Source of the DNA: SAR202-VII-2 sp965263165
GTDB lineage: Bacteria > Chloroflexota > Dehalococcoidia > Lucifugimonadales > SAR202-VII-2
NCBI GenBank assembly: GCA_965263165.1
Contig: OZ253584.1
Location: 682,001 to 746,000 of the forward strand
Reading direction: 5' to 3'
DNA: 64,000 bases
The notes below the pieces were generated by a model. The model made no database searches. It was not told where the DNA came from and worked only from the letters and a program-made list of their open reading frames with translations. Below, piece after piece: positions 8,535 through 16,886 of this stretch; positions within the stretch are counted from its first letter, which is position 1; the number at the start of each line of letters is the position of its first letter. The position numbers were made by a program, and so were the translations under genes.

Positions 8535-9046
8535 CAATCCCCCTCGTTCTCACCCAGGGCAAAGCGAGAGAATCTCCTCACGCGCACGTTCTCTCCCACC
8601 TTGGCCACCAACTCATTCACCAGATCCTGGACCGTCTTGCTGGGATCCTTGATGAACGGCTGCCTCAGAAGGCACACCTCGTCAGCGTTGGCCTCGTCAT
8701 CCGGCGGTATCTCGTCGACGTCCACGTATCTCGGGGCCATCGCCGCCACCTGCATCGCCACGTCGTGAGCCAACCCCTGGAAGTCCGGCGTGCGCCCCAC
8801 GAAGTCCGTCTCGCAGTTCAGTTCCACCAGCGCCCCGATGCGGCTCCCGCCGTGGATGTAGGAATGAATGACCCCCTCGCCGGTATCCCTCGAGGCCTTC
8901 TTGGCTGCGGTGGCCAGCCCCTTCTCTCTCAGTATCTCCGCCGCCTTCTCCAAGTCGCCGCCGGCATCGGCCAGCGCCCTCTTGCAGTCCATGATTCCCG
9001 CGCTTGTCCGATCGCGCAGGACCTTGATCGAGTCAACTGAAACCAC
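8534..9046 (-). CDS. tsf: Elongation factor Ts, short form
   Basis: 170 residues; nucleotide-exchange factor for EF-Tu. The N-terminal UBA-like module (LRDRTSAGIMDCKRAL) and the core with NCETDFVGRTPDF are intact. It is shorter than the 200-290 residues usual for EF-Ts: only one core subdomain is evident. This compact form is known in several phyla, so I do not read it as a truncation. GTG start at 9046 with GGAGGAGA upstream; 11 bp after rpsB. Confidence 0.96.
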   Translation of the reverse strand: MVSVDSIKVLRDRTSAGIMDCKRALADAGGDLEKAAEILREKGLATAAKKASRDTGEGVIHSYIHGGSRIGALVELNCETDFVGRTPDFQGLAHDVAMQVAAMAPRYVDVDEIPPDDEANADEVCLLRQPFIKDPSKTVQDLVNELVAKVGENVRVRRFSRFALGENEGD

Positions 9047-9057
9047 AGGGTCTCCTC

Positions 9058-9870
9058 CTACTCTGATTCGCTATCGTCCTCGAATCTGCCGACCGGCCCC
9101 TCGTCCTCCACCGCCGCCAGCTCCATCGCCATCGCCTCCCGCCGCCTGAGACCGTCCACTGCGGCGTCTGCGATGCGGCCCGTGATCAGACGGATGGATC
9201 GGATGGCGTCGTCGTTGCCCGGCACGGGATAGTCAACCAGATCGGGATTGGCGTCGGTGTCTGCGAGAGCCAGCACCGGGATGCCCATGCGCCGGGCCTC
9301 CATGACTGCGATATCCTCCTTGCTGACATCCACGAGGAACAGCGCCCCCGGCAGGCGGGTCATCTCCTTGATGCCGCCAAAAAGGCGGTTCATCTTGCTG
9401 ATCCGCTCCTCCAGCTTCAGGCCTTCCTTCTTCGTAAGGCGCTGGAACTCGCCCCGCGCCTGCTGCTCCTCAAGGTTCACGAGGTGGTCGATGCGAGCCT
9501 GAATCGTCGTGAAATTCGTCAGCGTGCCGCCTAGCCAGCGATGCGTCACGTAGAATTGGCCCGCCCGCTGCGCGGCTGCTGTCACCGCCTCCTGCGCCTG
9601 CTTCTTGGTGCCCACCATGAGAATCTTCTCCCCATGGGCCACCAGATCTGAAACCCACTCCTGCGCCTTCCGCAGCAACGTCAGCGTCTGCTGAAGGTCG
9701 ATGATGTGAATGCCGTTGCGCTGTGCAAAGACGAACCGCTTCATTCGGGGGTTCCAGCGCCGCGGCTGGTGTCCGAAGTGGACCCCTGCCTCCAGCAGCG
9801 ACTTCATCGTCAGCGGTTCGGAAGTGGCCTCCGGTTGCTCAATAACTTGCTGTTGCATAGACCTGTTCAC
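9058..9870 (-). CDS. rpsB: 30S ribosomal protein S2
   Basis: 270 residues. GVHFGHQPRRWNPRMKRFV, NGIHIIDLQQT, VGTKKQAQEAV, HRWLGGTLTNF and PGALFLVDVSKE identify S2. The C-terminal tail is acidic and specific to this lineage. The start is either GTG at 9870 or ATG at 9858; both lack a strong ribosome site, so the first 4 residues are uncertain. It is the first gene of the long minus-strand operon and has a promoter at 9926-9954. Confidence 0.97.
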   Translation of the reverse strand: MNRSMQQQVIEQPEATSEPLTMKSLLEAGVHFGHQPRRWNPRMKRFVFAQRNGIHIIDLQQTLTLLRKAQEWVSDLVAHGEKILMVGTKKQAQEAVTAAAQRAGQFYVTHRWLGGTLTNFTTIQARIDHLVNLEEQQARGEFQRLTKKEGLKLEERISKMNRLFGGIKEMTRLPGALFLVDVSKEDIAVMEARRMGIPVLALADTDANPDLVDYPVPGNDDAIRSIRLITGRIADAAVDGLRRREAMAMELAAVEDEGPVGRFEDDSESE

Positions 9871-9925
9871 CTGGTCTGTAACCCCGGCTTGGCGGGGGGA
9901 TAGGGACTCCTAGAAATCCCAGCAC

Positions 9926-9954
9926 AGTATAGCATACGCAGGCGTGCCCAACAA
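9926..9954 (-). promoter_or_regulatory. Promoter of the rpsB-ispG operon
   Basis: On the minus strand: -35 TTGTTG (9949-9954), 17-bp spacer, -10 TATACT (9926-9931) preceded by TGC (extended -10). The roughly 50-nt leader up to rpsB contains a small CCCCG/CGGGG hairpin around 9884-9899. S2 autoregulates its own leader in some bacteria; whether this hairpin does so is not shown. Confidence 0.75.
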
Positions 9955-10053
9955 AGACCGCAGCTTTGGCGAGGGACGTTGGCAGGGGCAGCCGAAACGG
10001 GCCGGAAGGAGCACGGCAAGGCCGTCAGGCCGGACCTGCGCGCAAAGAGGCGG

Positions 10054-10626
10054 CTACGGCCGCGGCTCCACGAAATGAGCGTGCATCCGCGACCTTGCCC
10101 ACACCGCGAATCCCGCCACCGCAATCAACACCAGCGTCGGCACGTCGTGGTACACGAACGTCGAGAACAGAGCCGTCCCCGTCACCACAATGCCCCCCGC
10201 AAACGCCGGGTTCCTCGTCCACGCGATGGCCAGGACTCCCAGCGGCGCCACAAGCATGAATCCGGCCGGGTTCATGCCCAACGCCAGCCCCATGAACTTG
10301 GCCAGTCCTATGCCGCCTCTCAGCCCCCGGTACAGCGAGAAGAAGGTTCCGGCCAGAATGCCCACAATGGCAACCACCCGCGCTTCAGGTTGCGGCAGCG
10401 CTCCCGCCACAAGCATCACCGTCGCCGCAGTCATGGCGTCGAAAACATACACGGCAACGGCCTGGGCCTTCCCCACGCTGCGGGCCACATTCCCCGCGCC
10501 GGGATTGCGCGTGTCCACGGCCCAGATGTCGACGCCGTAACGCCTAGAAATGATGTCGCCCCATAGGACCGACCCCGCCAGATAGGCACCCAGCGCAAGC
10601 ACCGCCAGAACCATCACATCAACCAT
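10054..10626 (-). CDS. plsY: PlsY-like glycerol-3-phosphate acyltransferase
   Basis: 190 residues with about five membrane segments. PlsY transfers acyl from acyl-phosphate to glycerol-3-phosphate. The three loop motifs are present but divergent: GSVLWGDI for motif 1, RNPGAGNVARSVG (family: SGNPGATNVxR) for motif 2, and RGGIGLAKFMG (family: KGGKGVATxxG) for motif 3. The Lys of motif 3 is replaced, so activity or substrate may differ; a non-catalytic paralogue is possible. It stands alone, divergent from the FIST gene. Confidence 0.75.
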   Translation of the reverse strand: MVDVMVLAVLALGAYLAGSVLWGDIISRRYGVDIWAVDTRNPGAGNVARSVGKAQAVAVYVFDAMTAATVMLVAGALPQPEARVVAIVGILAGTFFSLYRGLRGGIGLAKFMGLALGMNPAGFMLVAPLGVLAIAWTRNPAFAGGIVVTGTALFSTFVYHDVPTLVLIAVAGFAVWARSRMHAHFVEPRP

Positions 10627-10864
10627 CAGCCACTGCCCCCCTCAAGCCGGATCTCAGGGCCATTCCAGCCTGCGCTCGACGAAACGGAGCGGGGACAGGG
10701 AAGACGAAGCTACCCTTCCGCAAGCCCCGGCGACGCCATCATACACGAATCGCAGGATCTCCATCGCCCCGCCAATGAAGCTCCCGCCCCGCCCCACGCG
10801 CCGCCTGCCCTGGCTCCGCGCCGACCCATCTCCACATTGTTCTCGATTCGTCCATGTTTTCTTG

Positions 10865-10873
10865 TGGTATGCT
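10865..10873 (+). promoter_or_regulatory. Extended -10 element upstream of the FIST gene
   Basis: TGGTATGCT: TGn followed by TATGCT at 10868-10873, 35 bp before the FIST start. No good -35 at the proper distance, which is normal for extended -10 promoters. The same TGGTATGCT occurs before the prenyl-reductase gene at 19686. Confidence 0.4.
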
Positions 10874-10908
10874 GGATTCGTAGTCTGGGGTAGCTTGGAG
10901 GTGGGCCA

Positions 10909-12138
10909 ATGCGTTGGGCGTCTGCGGTAGCTCAGGATGAGCAAATCGACTCCGCTCTGGATGCCTGCGCATCCAGCCTCATGGTGGACCTCGAAGGCCA
11001 AACACCCGACCTCGTGCTCGCTTTCGTCTCCCCTCACTTCGCCCCTTCCTACGACAGACTTCCATCCATCGTGCGAGAACTCCTGGGCGACGCTACGATC
11101 CTGGGTTGCAGCGGACGCGGCGTCATTGGCGGCCGCCGGGAGCTGGAGGACCAGCCCGCCATCTCCCTCAGCGCCGCCGTCCTGCCCGGCGTGGAGATAC
11201 GACCCTTCCACCTCAAGTCTGACACCCTCCCCGACCCCGACGCCCCTCCCCAAGCCTGGGAAGAAATTGCAGGCGTCACCGCAGACCAGGAGCCGCACTT
11301 TCTCCTCCTCGCCGACCCCTACTCCTTCCCCACCGATTCCCTCATCGCCGGCCTCGACTACGCCTTCCCCTCCGCAGCCAAGATAGGCGGCCTCGTCAGC
11401 GGCGGTTTCCACCCAAGCAGCCACGCACTGTTCCTCGATAGCCGGTTCTACCGCACCGGGGCAGCCGGCGTCGCTTTCGTTGGCAACCTCGTCATAGACA
11501 CGGTCGTCGCCCAGGGCTGCCGCCCCGTGGGCAGGCCATTGATCGTCACCAAGGCGCACGGCAACCTCCTCCACGAACTCGACGGGCGCGACCCCCTCGA
11601 AGTCCTGCGGGAATTGCTGTCTTCCCTCGCCCCCGACGACCAGAAACTGGCCCGCCATTCGCTGTTCGTCGGCATGGTCACAGATCCCCTCGGGGAGAAC
11701 TGGGCCACCGGCGACTTCCTCATCCGCAACCTCATGGGCATAGACCCCGAAACCGGAGCGCTTGCCGTGGGCGAGCATCTCAGGGAGGGCCAAACGGTGC
11801 AGTTCCACCTGCGCGATGCCCGGACCTCCGCAGAAGACCTCAACGACCAGCTCAGCCGCTACGCCGGGTTCCGAGAGGACAACGCGGCTTCAGGGGCGGT
11901 GATGTTCTCCTGCAACGGCCGCGGCGCCGGTCTCTACGGTGAGCCGGACCACGACTCCAACGCCTTCTATTCCAACGTCGGCCCCGTCCCCTTGGCGGGG
12001 TTCTTCTGCAACGGCGAGATTGGCCCCGTCGGCGGAGCCACCTACCTGCACGGCTATACGAGTTCCTTCGGCATCTTCCGCCCCAAGCACCCTGCAGAAC
12101 TACCCCCGGAGCAAGTGGAAAAGGAGCAACGCCAATGA
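10909..12138 (+). CDS. FIST-domain sensory protein
   Basis: 409 residues with FIST N (about 30-230, with the GCSGRGVIGG turn) and FIST C (about 240-385). FIST proteins are intracellular sensors thought to bind small ligands such as amino acids, often fused to kinases; here the domain is freestanding, as in several Chloroflexota. GGAGGTG lies about 7 bp before the ATG at 10909. The stop overlaps the ilvD start (ATGA at 12135-12138), so the two are translated together. A link to branched-chain amino acids is inference from this coupling only. Confidence 0.85.
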   Translation: MRWASAVAQDEQIDSALDACASSLMVDLEGQTPDLVLAFVSPHFAPSYDRLPSIVRELLGDATILGCSGRGVIGGRRELEDQPAISLSAAVLPGVEIRPFHLKSDTLPDPDAPPQAWEEIAGVTADQEPHFLLLADPYSFPTDSLIAGLDYAFPSAAKIGGLVSGGFHPSSHALFLDSRFYRTGAAGVAFVGNLVIDTVVAQGCRPVGRPLIVTKAHGNLLHELDGRDPLEVLRELLSSLAPDDQKLARHSLFVGMVTDPLGENWATGDFLIRNLMGIDPETGALAVGEHLREGQTVQFHLRDARTSAEDLNDQLSRYAGFREDNAASGAVMFSCNGRGAGLYGEPDHDSNAFYSNVGPVPLAGFFCNGEIGPVGGATYLHGYTSSFGIFRPKHPAELPPEQVEKEQRQ

Positions 12139-13829
12139 CCCGCATCTTGGACAAAGCCGATCTAGCATCCCTCAAGCGCCGGAGCTGGCAGGTCACCGAC
12201 GGCCCGCAGCGCGCCCCCCATCGCGCCATGTTTCACGCGATGGGCCTGACCGGCGACGACCTTCAGCGGCCCATGGTCGGCATCGCCAACACCTTCAACG
12301 ACGTGACACCCTGCAACCTCAGCCTCCAGCGTCTCACGCGCAAGGTCAAGGAAGGCGTGCGCATGGGCGGCGGCACGCCCTTCGAATTCGGCGCCATCGC
12401 CGTCAGCGACGCCATTGCCATGGGCCACCAGGGCATGAAGGCATCCCTCATAAGCCGCGAAATCATCGCCGACTCCATCGAACTGATGACCCGGGCCGAG
12501 TGCTTCGACGGAATCATCACTCTAGCCGGCTGCGACAAGAGCCTTCCCGGCTCCATGATGGCCATGGCCAGGCTCAACGTCCCTTCAATCTTCATCTACG
12601 GCGGAACCATCCTCCCCGGCGACTTTCACCTCCGTCCCGTGACCATTCAGGACGTCTTTGAAGCCGTGGGCGCCCACTCCACTGGCCGCATTGACGACGA
12701 CGACCTCAAGCTCATCGAATCGCGGGCCTGCCCCGGCGAGGGGTCCTGCGGCGGTCTCTTCACCGCCAACACCATGTCGTCCGTGGCCGAGGCAATGGGC
12801 ATCTGCCTGCCTGGAACCGCCTCCATCCCCGCGGTCGACTCCCGGAAGGACGCCACCGCCATACAGTCGGGCGCCGCGTTGATCAACCTCATGCAGGAGC
12901 AGATCCTCCCCAGCGACATCATGACCCGCAAGGCCTTCGAGAACGCCATAACCGTTGTGATGGCTATGGGAGGCTCCACCAACGCCGTGCTGCACCTTCT
13001 GGCCATCGCCTTCGAAGCCGGCGTGGAGCTCTCCATTGACGACTTCGACCGCATCAGCAGCCAGACCCCGCACATCGCCGACATGAAACCCGTGGGCCGC
13101 TATGTCATGGCCGACCTCGACCGCATCGGCGGCGTGGGGTTCGTGATGAAACGGCTCCTCGATGCCGGTATGCTCCACGGCGACGCCCTCACCGTCTCCG
13201 GCAAGACCCTCGCAGAGAACCTCGCCGGCCTCCGCGAGGTCGCCAACCAGGACATTCTCCGGCCCCTCGACGACCCCCTGAAGCCCACCGGCGGCATCGT
13301 CATTCTCCGCGGCAACCTCGCCCCCGAGGGTTCCGTACTCAAGATCCCCGCCAGCAACCGCAAGCTCCATGAAGGCCCTGCCCGCGTGTTCGACAGCGAG
13401 GAGGAAACGTTCGCGGCCGTCATGAAGCGCCAGGTCAAGGCCGGCGACGTCGTGGTCATCCGCTACGAGGGTCCCAAGGGCGGGCCCGGCATGAGAGAGA
13501 TGTTGGCCGTCACGGCGGCCCTCGTTGGGCAGGGCCTCGGGGACAGCGTGGCGCTCATCACAGACGGACGGTTCTCCGGCGCCACCCACGGCATGACCCT
13601 CGGCCACATAGCGCCCGAAGCCGCCGACGGCGGCCCGATCGCCGCCGTCCAGGAGGGCGACGTCATCACCATCAACGTTGAACGGCGCGAGCTGAACGTC
13701 AACCTCACCGAAGAGGACATGCGCCGCCGGATGGAGAACTGGATGCCCCCAACGCCGCCCTCCGGCGCCCTCGGCAAATACGCCCGCCTGGCGACTTCAG
13801 CGTCCGAGGGGGCGGTAACCAAGGCTTAG
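12135..13829 (+). CDS. ilvD: Dihydroxy-acid dehydratase
   Basis: 564 residues, full length. It dehydrates 2,3-dihydroxy-3-methylbutanoate/-pentanoate in valine and isoleucine synthesis, using an Fe-S cluster. Cluster cysteines: Cys in NDVTPCNLS, Cys in AGCDKSLPG and Cys in CPGEGSCGGLFTANTMSS. FSGATHGMTLGHIAPEA is the conserved C-terminal active-site block. It overlaps the FIST gene by four bases. No other ilv gene is in the window. Confidence 0.97.
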   Translation: MTRILDKADLASLKRRSWQVTDGPQRAPHRAMFHAMGLTGDDLQRPMVGIANTFNDVTPCNLSLQRLTRKVKEGVRMGGGTPFEFGAIAVSDAIAMGHQGMKASLISREIIADSIELMTRAECFDGIITLAGCDKSLPGSMMAMARLNVPSIFIYGGTILPGDFHLRPVTIQDVFEAVGAHSTGRIDDDDLKLIESRACPGEGSCGGLFTANTMSSVAEAMGICLPGTASIPAVDSRKDATAIQSGAALINLMQEQILPSDIMTRKAFENAITVVMAMGGSTNAVLHLLAIAFEAGVELSIDDFDRISSQTPHIADMKPVGRYVMADLDRIGGVGFVMKRLLDAGMLHGDALTVSGKTLAENLAGLREVANQDILRPLDDPLKPTGGIVILRGNLAPEGSVLKIPASNRKLHEGPARVFDSEEETFAAVMKRQVKAGDVVVIRYEGPKGGPGMREMLAVTAALVGQGLGDSVALITDGRFSGATHGMTLGHIAPEAADGGPIAAVQEGDVITINVERRELNVNLTEEDMRRRMENWMPPTPPSGALGKYARLATSASEGAVTKA

Positions 13830-13848
13830 GGGCGGGCGCGTGGATGGG

Positions 13849-14934
13849 TCATGACCCCCTAGCAAGGGCGCTCAGCGGTTCCACCGTTACCATCTCGGGA
13901 AGAGTGGCCAGGGTAAAAACTCGCCCGTCCGTTGCCTCCACAACCGGTCCCAAAGCGTCACCGGTGCGCTTCCATCCCAATCCCGCTAGGACGGCAAATA
14001 CGGGTACCCCACCCAATCGCGCCCCTTCAGCACGCAAGCTCCTGAAGCGCGATGCCTTATCGCGCGCGGTTCCCCCATCGTTGGCCGCCTTGCATTCGAG
14101 TATGGCTCGCAGGGCACCCCCAGGCTCGAAGACAACGAAGTCAGGCGCCGGGCGCACCGTCAAGCCAAACCTCTTCCCGACCTGCTCTTGGTTTGGTCCT
14201 CCAGTCCTCAGATACTGTATCTCGTGGTCATTGAACAGCTTCTCTACAGCCGACTCCAGTACGTCCCCCCGCCGCTGCGACGTCGCATCGAGGAGTTGCC
14301 TGAACGCACCACCGTAATGCCGCTGATGTAGTAGCACCTCGTACGGAACTCCATCTCTGGCAGCGGCCCTCACGCTCTTCCAGCCCTCTTTGGTGTCAGG
14401 CTTATCCAACTTGCGCCGAACGCCTTCAGCCGGAGCAGCAAAAGCCTCTCCAGACATGACTCGGTCGACGACCTTCGCACACGACCGAGCATCCTCTGGC
14501 TTGACGGGCCTACCTGCCTCCATGCTCTTGATCCGGCTTCCGCTGATTGACTTGCTATCACCCACCATCCCGGCAAGAGAGGCAAACTCCTGAGCCGTGA
14601 AGCCCGTGATTGTTCGGAACACCCTCACTGTCTCGGGATACCGCTCCATTAGGTCTGCTAGAGTGTCCACATCCACTTGTTCAAAGAACTCAGTGCCCTT
14701 GACTACAAGGTTGTAGGCGATGACAAACGCGTCCAGTTCGCACTCCTCCCTCCAATGGACATGGAGGAAGTCCGGGCTCAGGTGTGGCACGTAGACCCGC
14801 CCGGCCACTGCTGCGTAAATGCGAGCTTGCACGGCAATTCCAAAGTCTTGCGGGATGCGCCGGATCAGAGAAACCCGCTCATCCCAGGCCCACGCCTGGT
14901 CGATGGTCTCGACAGCTTCCGTCTCGTCGGGCAT
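13849..14934 (-). CDS. Probable type II restriction endonuclease with internal HTH
   Basis: 361 residues. The C-terminal half has a PD-(D/E)XK core: PAPDFVVFE followed by RAILECKAANDGG (Asp, then Glu-x-Lys). A segment near residues 115-165 (FTAQEFASLAGM ... GSRIKSMEAGR) reads like an XRE-type helix-turn-helix. It lies 5 bp downstream of a DNA methyltransferase on the same strand, the standard R-M arrangement. The recognition sequence is unknown. I do not recognise the exact REase family; the nuclease assignment rests on the motif plus the partner. Its DNA is less G+C-rich than the flanking ilvD, suggesting transfer. Confidence 0.75.
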   Translation of the reverse strand: MPDETEAVETIDQAWAWDERVSLIRRIPQDFGIAVQARIYAAVAGRVYVPHLSPDFLHVHWREECELDAFVIAYNLVVKGTEFFEQVDVDTLADLMERYPETVRVFRTITGFTAQEFASLAGMVGDSKSISGSRIKSMEAGRPVKPEDARSCAKVVDRVMSGEAFAAPAEGVRRKLDKPDTKEGWKSVRAAARDGVPYEVLLHQRHYGGAFRQLLDATSQRRGDVLESAVEKLFNDHEIQYLRTGGPNQEQVGKRFGLTVRPAPDFVVFEPGGALRAILECKAANDGGTARDKASRFRSLRAEGARLGGVPVFAVLAGLGWKRTGDALGPVVEATDGRVFTLATLPEMVTVEPLSALARGS

Positions 14935-14939
14935 GTCGT

Positions 14940-15839
14940 TCAGCGACCAGCCTTAACGCGCTCAGGTAGCACGCTGGCGTATTGACGATCGGTTTCCGCC
15001 GCTATCCACTGCCGTCCAAGACGTTCAGCCGCTACAGCGGTCGTGCCCGTACCAGCGAACGGATCCAACACAAGCTGTCCAGGCTGGGATAGGAGCTTGA
15101 TAAAGAACTCAGGTAGCTCAATCGGAAACCGCGCCGGATGCAGGGTCGGATTCGGCCCAAACTCCGGCTCAAGATAGAGCAGGTTCGATGGCCTCACAAA
15201 GTCCGGTCCTGCCTGAACTCGCTTCCGTCCCTGCCCGGACGGCTCATTCACCCTAAGATAGTTGTGGGCCAATTTCTTCCTTCTCTCCCTGTCCTTGACG
15301 TCCCACCGCGCTGGCGCTAGACAATGCTCAGGGAAGAATTGCCAATTGGGTGTCTTGGCGAATTGGAAGCAGTACTCCACGGCGTCCTTCAAGAAACGAT
15401 TGAACTTTCCAGGCGGCGGCGAGGGCTTCCCCCACACAAAATCCTCACTGAATAAGAATCCTTGTTCGCGAATCCAGAAGACCAACTCGTATTGCAGTGT
15501 TCCTCTTTCACTGCCGTGCCGTTTGGACCGATAGTTCAAGACAAAGCTACCGTGCGGTTTCAACACCCGAAGGATCTCGCTAGTCACGTCAAGGAAGAAT
15601 CCCTGGTACCATCGCCGATCGTACTGCTCCCCATTCCCGTATCGGGGCTGCCGATCATACGGAGGAGAGGTCACGACAAGGTCGATGTGGTTATCGGGCA
15701 GCATCTGGAGGATTTCCAAGCAATCCCCTATGTAGATATCGCCGAGATTCGTGCTGAAGAACGGGCTTCGTTCAGCCTCATCGGTCGGTGACACAAGCAA
15801 TTCGGCCCTCTGTCTGGAGCGTGATTCAATAACCGCCAT
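14940..15839 (-). CDS. DNA methyltransferase of a type II R-M system (beta class)
   Basis: 299 residues from the ATG at 15839, which has AGGAG six bases upstream; an earlier in-frame codon at 15902 lacks this. Motif IV is TSPPYD near residue 60; motif I DPFAGTGTT comes late, so the order is of the beta class (motif IV before motif I). SPPY is usual for N4-cytosine enzymes, but some N6-adenine enzymes share it. It presumably protects DNA from the endonuclease encoded right behind it. No separate controller protein gene is seen. Confidence 0.9.
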   Translation of the reverse strand: MAVIESRSRQRAELLVSPTDEAERSPFFSTNLGDIYIGDCLEILQMLPDNHIDLVVTSPPYDRQPRYGNGEQYDRRWYQGFFLDVTSEILRVLKPHGSFVLNYRSKRHGSERGTLQYELVFWIREQGFLFSEDFVWGKPSPPPGKFNRFLKDAVEYCFQFAKTPNWQFFPEHCLAPARWDVKDRERRKKLAHNYLRVNEPSGQGRKRVQAGPDFVRPSNLLYLEPEFGPNPTLHPARFPIELPEFFIKLLSQPGQLVLDPFAGTGTTAVAAERLGRQWIAAETDRQYASVLPERVKAGR

Positions 15840-16178
15840 CCCATCTCCTAACAGGCCGCTTTGACGGGGATGCACACAGCCGGCCGATGCGTAAGATGGC
15901 AAGCGCTGCCCTCAGCCGTATGGGCGCTGGACACTCTCCGTTGCCAGCGATTCTAGCGAGTCATCCCGTTGCGCACAACGGCTTACCGGGGCAAGCAGCC
16001 TGCTCACAACGCCCTGCCTGACCCCGGACTCTTAGCTCTCGGGGGCGGTAGGCTTCCCAAAGGTCGCAGCAGGGGCGCCCCGGTCTGGGTGGCGGGGACA
16101 CGTCCTTCGGTTGACCGTCGCCTGGTTGAGCAGAGCATGCCGGTCGGCGAAGGCGCGGCGCGGGCCAGCACCGTCAAG
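15840..16178. other. Intergenic stretch before repeat element 1
   Basis: 339 bases with no supported gene. Open frames here (for example 16004-16216 minus) are Pro/Arg/Ser-rich, lack ribosome sites and run into the repeat element. No terminator or RNA structure was recognised. The methyltransferase promoter should lie here, but I see no good match. Confidence 0.5.
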
Positions 16179-16325
16179 GGATGCTCTGAACAAGCCGCCA
16201 GAGACGCGCCGCGCATCCCTCCCGCCCCGTACTCGGGGGCAGGTTAGGATGCGTCCCTACGCGCCAGGTGAGAAAACGCCGCCGCCGTCTCCCAAAGGAG
16301 GGTGCAGGGAACCCTCGGTTCCCGC

Positions 16326-16358
16326 CGGGGGTACAGGGGGAGTCCCCCTGTACCCCCG
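16326..16358. repeat. Perfect 33-bp palindrome in element copy 1
   Basis: Two 16-base arms (CGGGGGTACAGGGGGA and its complement) separated by one base. In copy 2 the corresponding sequence is imperfect because of substitutions. It lies upstream of the element's promoter, so it could be a protein-binding site or a block to incoming transcription; it has no T-run. Confidence 0.8.
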
Positions 16359-16470
16359 AACGTTGGAGGGCGGAGCGGGCGGGATAGCGACGCAGGCCAA
16401 ACCAGACCCTCCGCTGAAGGAGGGTGCAGGCCACAACAAAACCACCTGTCCAGGTTATGCCACCACCCTC

Positions 16471-16499
16471 TTGCAAAATACGAACGGGTGTGCTATAAT
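16471..16499 (+). promoter_or_regulatory. Near-consensus promoter inside element copy 1
   Basis: -35 TTGCAA (16471-16476), 17-bp spacer, -10 TATAAT (16494-16499). The ATG at 16506 lies where transcription should begin, so the message would be leaderless. The same box, spacing and ATG position recur in copies 2 and 3. It also points toward the cysteine-hydrolase gene at 17106 and could drive it by read-through. Confidence 0.8.
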
Positions 16500-16505
16500 A
16501 TCCCC

Positions 16506-16886
16506 ATGAAGTGGGCAGCCGGCCCGCTTCTCCTCCTCGGAGCCTGCCGCATACATAGTGCACTGGGGGCTAACCATAGAGAATCCCCCTGTAGCAGGGG
16601 CGCTGAGGGAACAACCCAAGGGGCAAGACCCTCCGAGGAAGGTTGGGACCGGAGCCAATGCCGTTGTAAGGCACAGGCTCCCTGGAGCCATCCCGCTCCA
16701 TTACGGTTCCATTACGATTCATTGCGGTTCCATTACGGTTCCTTTACGGCTTGTTACGCCCTATTACGCCTCTGTTACGGCTCCACGACTACAGGGTGCC
16801 GGAGGAGAAGAAAAAACAATCAAAGAACGAGGTTGAGGCCGGGGGCAGCTCCTCTCTTCCTGCCCGGGTGCTCGGGGGAAGGCTAG
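16506..16886 (+). CDS. Repeat-borne short ORF (copy 1), coding status uncertain
   Basis: 126 residues, starting MKWAAGPLLLLGACRIH. Copies 2 and 3 have reading frames that begin alike (MKSADSPLLFLGACRIH; MKWTPGPPLFLRACRIR) from the same promoter, without a ribosome site. Copy 1 and copy 2 stay alignable in frame for about 60 residues; copy 3 diverges after about 35 through indels. The tail has four 7-residue repeats of the LRFHYGS type. I recognise no family. Conservation may be at DNA level only, so this is a candidate, not a firm gene. Confidence 0.3.
   Translation: MKWAAGPLLLLGACRIHSALGANHRESPCSRGAEGTTQGARPSEEGWDRSQCRCKAQAPWSHPAPLRFHYDSLRFHYGSFTACYALLRLCYGSTTTGCRRRRKNNQRTRLRPGAAPLFLPGCSGEG
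16701..16784 (+). repeat. Four 21-bp tandem repeats with a 10-11 bp half-period
   Basis: Units start at 16701, 16722, 16743 and 16764, of the type TTACGGTTCCATTACGGTTC. Within each unit the TTACG word recurs after 10-11 bases, about one helical turn. In the short ORF frame they encode 7-residue repeats. Copy 3 has a degenerate version; copy 2 has little trace. Confidence 0.65.

Noticed and set aside
12585..13607. 340-residue minus-strand frame over ilvD.
   Set aside because: Glycine/valine/glutamate-rich shadow of a well conserved enzyme.
16004..16216. 70-residue minus-strand frame before repeat element 1.
   Set aside because: Runs into the repeat, no ribosome site, low-complexity composition.
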